The translations under genes and the position numbers were made by a program. Of a DNA stretch of 8,669 nt, positions 7,595 to 8,669 are shown in pieces. The DNA is from Polaromonas sp. (lineage in GTDB: Bacteria; Pseudomonadota; Gammaproteobacteria; Burkholderiales; Burkholderiaceae_C). The stretch covers positions 1-8,669 of the forward strand of contig JACMQR010000271.1 in NCBI GenBank assembly GCA_014376885.1, given 5' to 3'. Positions within the stretch are counted from its first letter, which is position 1. The number at the start of each line of letters is the position of its first letter. The notes below the pieces were generated by a model. The model had not been told where the DNA came from. It did no database searches and saw only the letters and a list, made by a program, of their open reading frames with translations.

Positions 7595-8029
7595 TTAAAG
7601 GCGCAAAAGATGGCGCAGCACGAACACGGTGGCAAAGCCGGCCGCCATGAAGCAGGCCGTGGCGACCGCAGAGCGCGGCGACAGGCGCGCCAGGCCGCAG
7701 ACGCCGTGCCCGCTGGTGCAGCCCGCGCCATAGCGCGTTCCCAGGCCGACCAGCAAACCGGCAACGCCGAGGGCGGCGTAATCCGCGTCGATTTGAGGCG
7801 CAGGCAGGCGTGCAAAGAGCGGGTAGGCCAGCGGCGCGCCAACCAGGCCCGCGATGAAGGCCACGCGCCAGGCGATGTCGCCCCTGACCGGCCTGAGCAG
7901 CCCGCCGAGCACGCCGCTGATGCCGGCAATGCGGCCGTTGGGCAGCCAGAACAAAGCGGCTGCCAGCCCGATCAGGGCGCCGCCGGCCAGCGCCGTCCAG
8001 GGCGTGAAGTGACTCCAGTCGATCATCAT
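7595..8029 (-). CDS. YeeE/YedE-family (PmpB-like) half-size membrane protein, sulfur-compound transport
   Basis: This 144-residue protein is the partner half of the YeeE/YedE fold. Its helices include [20 protein letters not shown] (9-28), ISGVLGGLL (37-45), [20 protein letters not shown] (53-72), [19 protein letters not shown] (85-103) and [20 protein letters not shown] (123-142). NGRIAGISG and especially [20 protein letters not shown] (101-120), with Cys104 and Cys111, are hallmark motifs; the cysteines are the probable persulfide/thiosulfate contacts. The start is ATG 8027-8029, which overlaps the regulator's TGA in an ATGA and has AAGGAGG (8037-8043) 7 bases upstream. A second ATG follows directly (8024-8026). 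Organisms such as Xylella and Agrobacterium have similar pairs (PmpA/PmpB) in BigR operons. Reading from further upstream, up to 8248, runs through the regulator gene in another frame and is rejected. Confidence 0.9.
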   Translation of the reverse strand: MMIDWSHFTPWTALAGGALIGLAAALFWLPNGRIAGISGVLGGLLRPVRGDIAWRVAFIAGLVGAPLAYPLFARLPAPQIDADYAALGVAGLLVGLGTRYGAGCTSGHGVCGLARLSPRSAVATACFMAAGFATVFVLRHLLRL

Positions 8030-8355
8030 GTCGCTGCCTCCTTCGGGCAGTAAAGGCGGTAGAGCACCGCGACGATGTCCAGCATGGCCGGGTCGGCCAC
8101 GCTGTAATAGATGTTCTTGCCCTGGCGCCGCGTGCTGACCACGCCTTCGGCGCGCAGCACGCCAAGCTGCTGCGACAGCGTCGGCTGGCGGATGCCCAGT
8201 TGCGACTCCAGCTCGCTGACGCACATTTCGCCTTGCGAGAGCTGGCACAGCAGCAGCAGCCGGTCTTCATTGGCCAGCAATTTCAGGGCGGCAACCGCCT
8301 GGGCGGCGGCGCTGCGCAAAGCTTCGGTGTCGATCACGGGGTGGGGGCTGGTCAT
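8026..8355 (-). CDS. bigR: BigR/SqrR-like ArsR-family persulfide-sensing transcriptional repressor
   Basis: The product (109 residues from ATG 8353-8355) is a winged helix-turn-helix of the ArsR/SmtB family. The recognition region [20 protein letters not shown] (49-68) carries the near-invariant QPTLSQQL helix of the BigR/SqrR/YgaV branch, and [16 protein letters not shown] (73-88) is the beta wing. Cys37 ([10 protein letters not shown]) and Cys103 (LYRLYC), near the C-terminus, align with Cys42 and Cys108 of Xylella BigR, which form a disulfide or polysulfide link on exposure to reactive sulfur and release DNA. An extra Cys45 is also present. The metal-site motif ELCVCDL of ArsR/SmtB repressors is absent. 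A TTG at 8374-8376 could add seven residues; neither start has a Shine-Dalgarno. The gene leads the operon with both YeeE halves and presumably represses itself and the divergent promoter. Confidence 0.9.
   Translation of the reverse strand: MTSPHPVIDTEALRSAAAQAVAALKLLANEDRLLLLCQLSQGEMCVSELESQLGIRQPTLSQQLGVLRAEGVVSTRRQGKNIYYSVADPAMLDIVAVLYRLYCPKEAAT
8037..8043 (-). promoter_or_regulatory. Strong ribosome-binding site (AAGGAGG) for the first YeeE-like gene
   Basis: AAGGAGG on the minus strand lies inside the last codons of the regulator gene, 7 bases before the overlapping ATGA. It decides the start at 8029 and points to independent strong translation of the transporter half relative to the regulator, whose own start has no visible Shine-Dalgarno. 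Confidence 0.75.
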
Positions 8356-8377
8356 CAAGTGGCTATCAGCGTTCAAA

Positions 8378-8405
8378 TTGACATTAGTCTATCAATAAAT
8401 ATAAT
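8378..8405 (+). promoter_or_regulatory. Consensus sigma-70 promoter facing right (TTGACA-N16-TATAAT)
   Basis: TTGACA at 8378-8383 and TATAAT at 8400-8405 are both perfect consensus hexamers, 16 bases apart, in an A/T-rich island within GC-rich DNA. Transcription should begin near 8411-8413 and run into the MBL-fold remnant. Such a strong promoter next to an ArsR-type repressor gene, overlapping a palindrome, suggests it is normally shut and released on signal. Confidence 0.8.
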
Positions 8406-8407
8406 GT
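8381..8407. promoter_or_regulatory. Candidate operator: ACATTA-N15-TAATGT inverted repeat
   Basis: Perfect 6-base arms at 8381-8386 and 8402-8407 have centres 21 bases apart, about two helical turns, as expected for a dimeric winged-helix repressor. The right arm overlaps the -10 and the left arm overlaps the -35 of the rightward promoter, and both lie inside the leftward promoter. A further small inverted repeat, ATGTT-AGTA-AACAT (8404-8417), follows directly, so ACAT-type half-sites occur three times. Binding by the BigR-like protein is an inference from position. Confidence 0.6.
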
Positions 8408-8414
8408 TAGTAAA
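8386..8414 (-). promoter_or_regulatory. Candidate leftward promoter for the regulator operon
   Basis: On the minus strand TTTACT (8414-8409) and TAGACT (8391-8386) are separated by 17 bases, each matching the sigma-70 consensus at four of six positions. Transcription would start near 8379-8380, about 25 bases before the ATG at 8355 or a few bases before the alternative TTG at 8376. It overlaps the rightward promoter almost completely, so one bound repressor could block both. Confidence 0.45.
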
Positions 8415-8652
8415 CATACTGAAAGAACTTCGTGGCCCCGTGCCGCGCGCCAGCAATCTCCATGTGAAAGACGGCATTGGCGAAGAAGAATTCGTCGTCC
8501 TGCGCCGTGCCCGCGATGCGACGCTGGAGATGCCGACGCTGATCCTGCCGGCGATCCAGGTGAATGTGCGCGCCGGGCAAATGCCGCCGCCAGAGGCCAA
8601 CGGCATTGCCTACCTGCGCATTTCGCCCAATGCCCTGCCGGTGCGGCGCTGA
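8404..8652 (+). pseudogene. 5'-truncated remnant of a persulfide-dioxygenase/Blh-like MBL-fold metallo-hydrolase
   Basis: An open frame ends in TGA at 8650-8652 with strongly coding-like third positions. Its translation from about 8452 on (SNLHVKDGIGEEEFVVLRR, then ARDATLEMPTLILPAIQVN, then VRAGQMPPPEANGIAYLRI) resembles the C-terminal tail of MBL-fold proteins of the Blh/ETHE1 persulfide dioxygenase type. In those, a NPRL-like segment is followed by an E/D-x-E-F-V helix, 'LP.P..I..A...N.RAGQ.PP.E.NG..YL..P.N'. The N-terminal roughly 230 residues, with the H-x-H-x-D-H metal site, are missing. The first 12-16 codons after the promoter (LVNILKELRGPVPRA) do not look like that family. The first ATG (8404-8406) lies in the -10 box, upstream of the predicted transcript start, and only GTG codons (8440, 8464) are available downstream, without a good ribosome-binding site. 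I call it a deletion remnant; a small functional protein is possible. Confidence 0.6.
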
Positions 8653-8669
8653 GCCGGCCGGCGGTCACA

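Noticed and set aside
8200..8652. Reading the right-hand + strand frame from 8200 as a 150-residue protein
   Set aside because: The first two thirds are antisense to the regulator gene and cross the promoter/operator; only the part after about 8404 has coding character.
8373..8668. Minus-strand open frames opposite the MBL remnant
   Set aside because: They cross the promoter region, have no recognisable product, and the + strand frame has better codon usage and a family match.
1..8669. CRISPR array, tRNA, rRNA, transposase or integrase
   Set aside because: No regularly spaced repeats, cloverleaf sequence, or transposase/integrase motifs were seen; the 'recombinase' name of the Gcr-like protein is not evidence of mobility.

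Overview
The window is GC-rich, with dense, tightly packed genes and strong G/C in third codon positions. The proteins resemble those of Burkholderiales, most likely Comamonadaceae (Polaromonas/Rhodoferax/Acidovorax relatives). This rests on a Bug-type periplasmic receptor, the apaG/rpe divergent pair, a 'Gcr-type' membrane protein and an intergenic repeat typical of that family. The placement is from recognition of sequence, not from a search. No rRNA, tRNA, CRISPR array or insertion sequence is visible.

Left part (1-3745). The C-terminal end of an Nramp-type metal transporter (+) faces a Bug-family solute receptor (-), whose own TctA/TctB membrane partners are not present. After an intergenic stretch with a degenerate family repeat come a YbdK-type glutamate-cysteine ligase and a cation:proton antiporter-like protein. 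Their coding regions overlap by 11 bases, so they are probably one transcript (antiporter first).

Middle (3972-7127). This is a conserved housekeeping block. apaG is followed 22 bases later by a large membrane protein usually labelled 'site-specific recombinase Gcr' (both -). Divergently, rpe (ribulose-5-phosphate 3-epimerase, +) starts 80 bases from apaG.

Right part (7148-8669). This is a compact reactive-sulfur module. A BigR/SqrR-like ArsR-family regulator keeps the two cysteines that sense persulfide in BigR. It is followed, with an ATGA overlap and a 9-base gap, by two half-size YeeE/YedE membrane proteins that together look like one split thiosulfate/sulfur-compound importer. Divergent from the regulator lies a consensus promoter (TTGACA, 16 bases, TATAAT) wrapped in an ACATTA/TAATGT inverted repeat. 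It points at what appears to be only the C-terminal tail of a persulfide-dioxygenase-like metallo-beta-lactamase-fold protein. The catalytic N-terminal part, including all metal-binding histidines, is absent. A sulfide-responsive divergon that has lost its oxidising enzyme, or had it rearranged, is the most interesting feature of the window.
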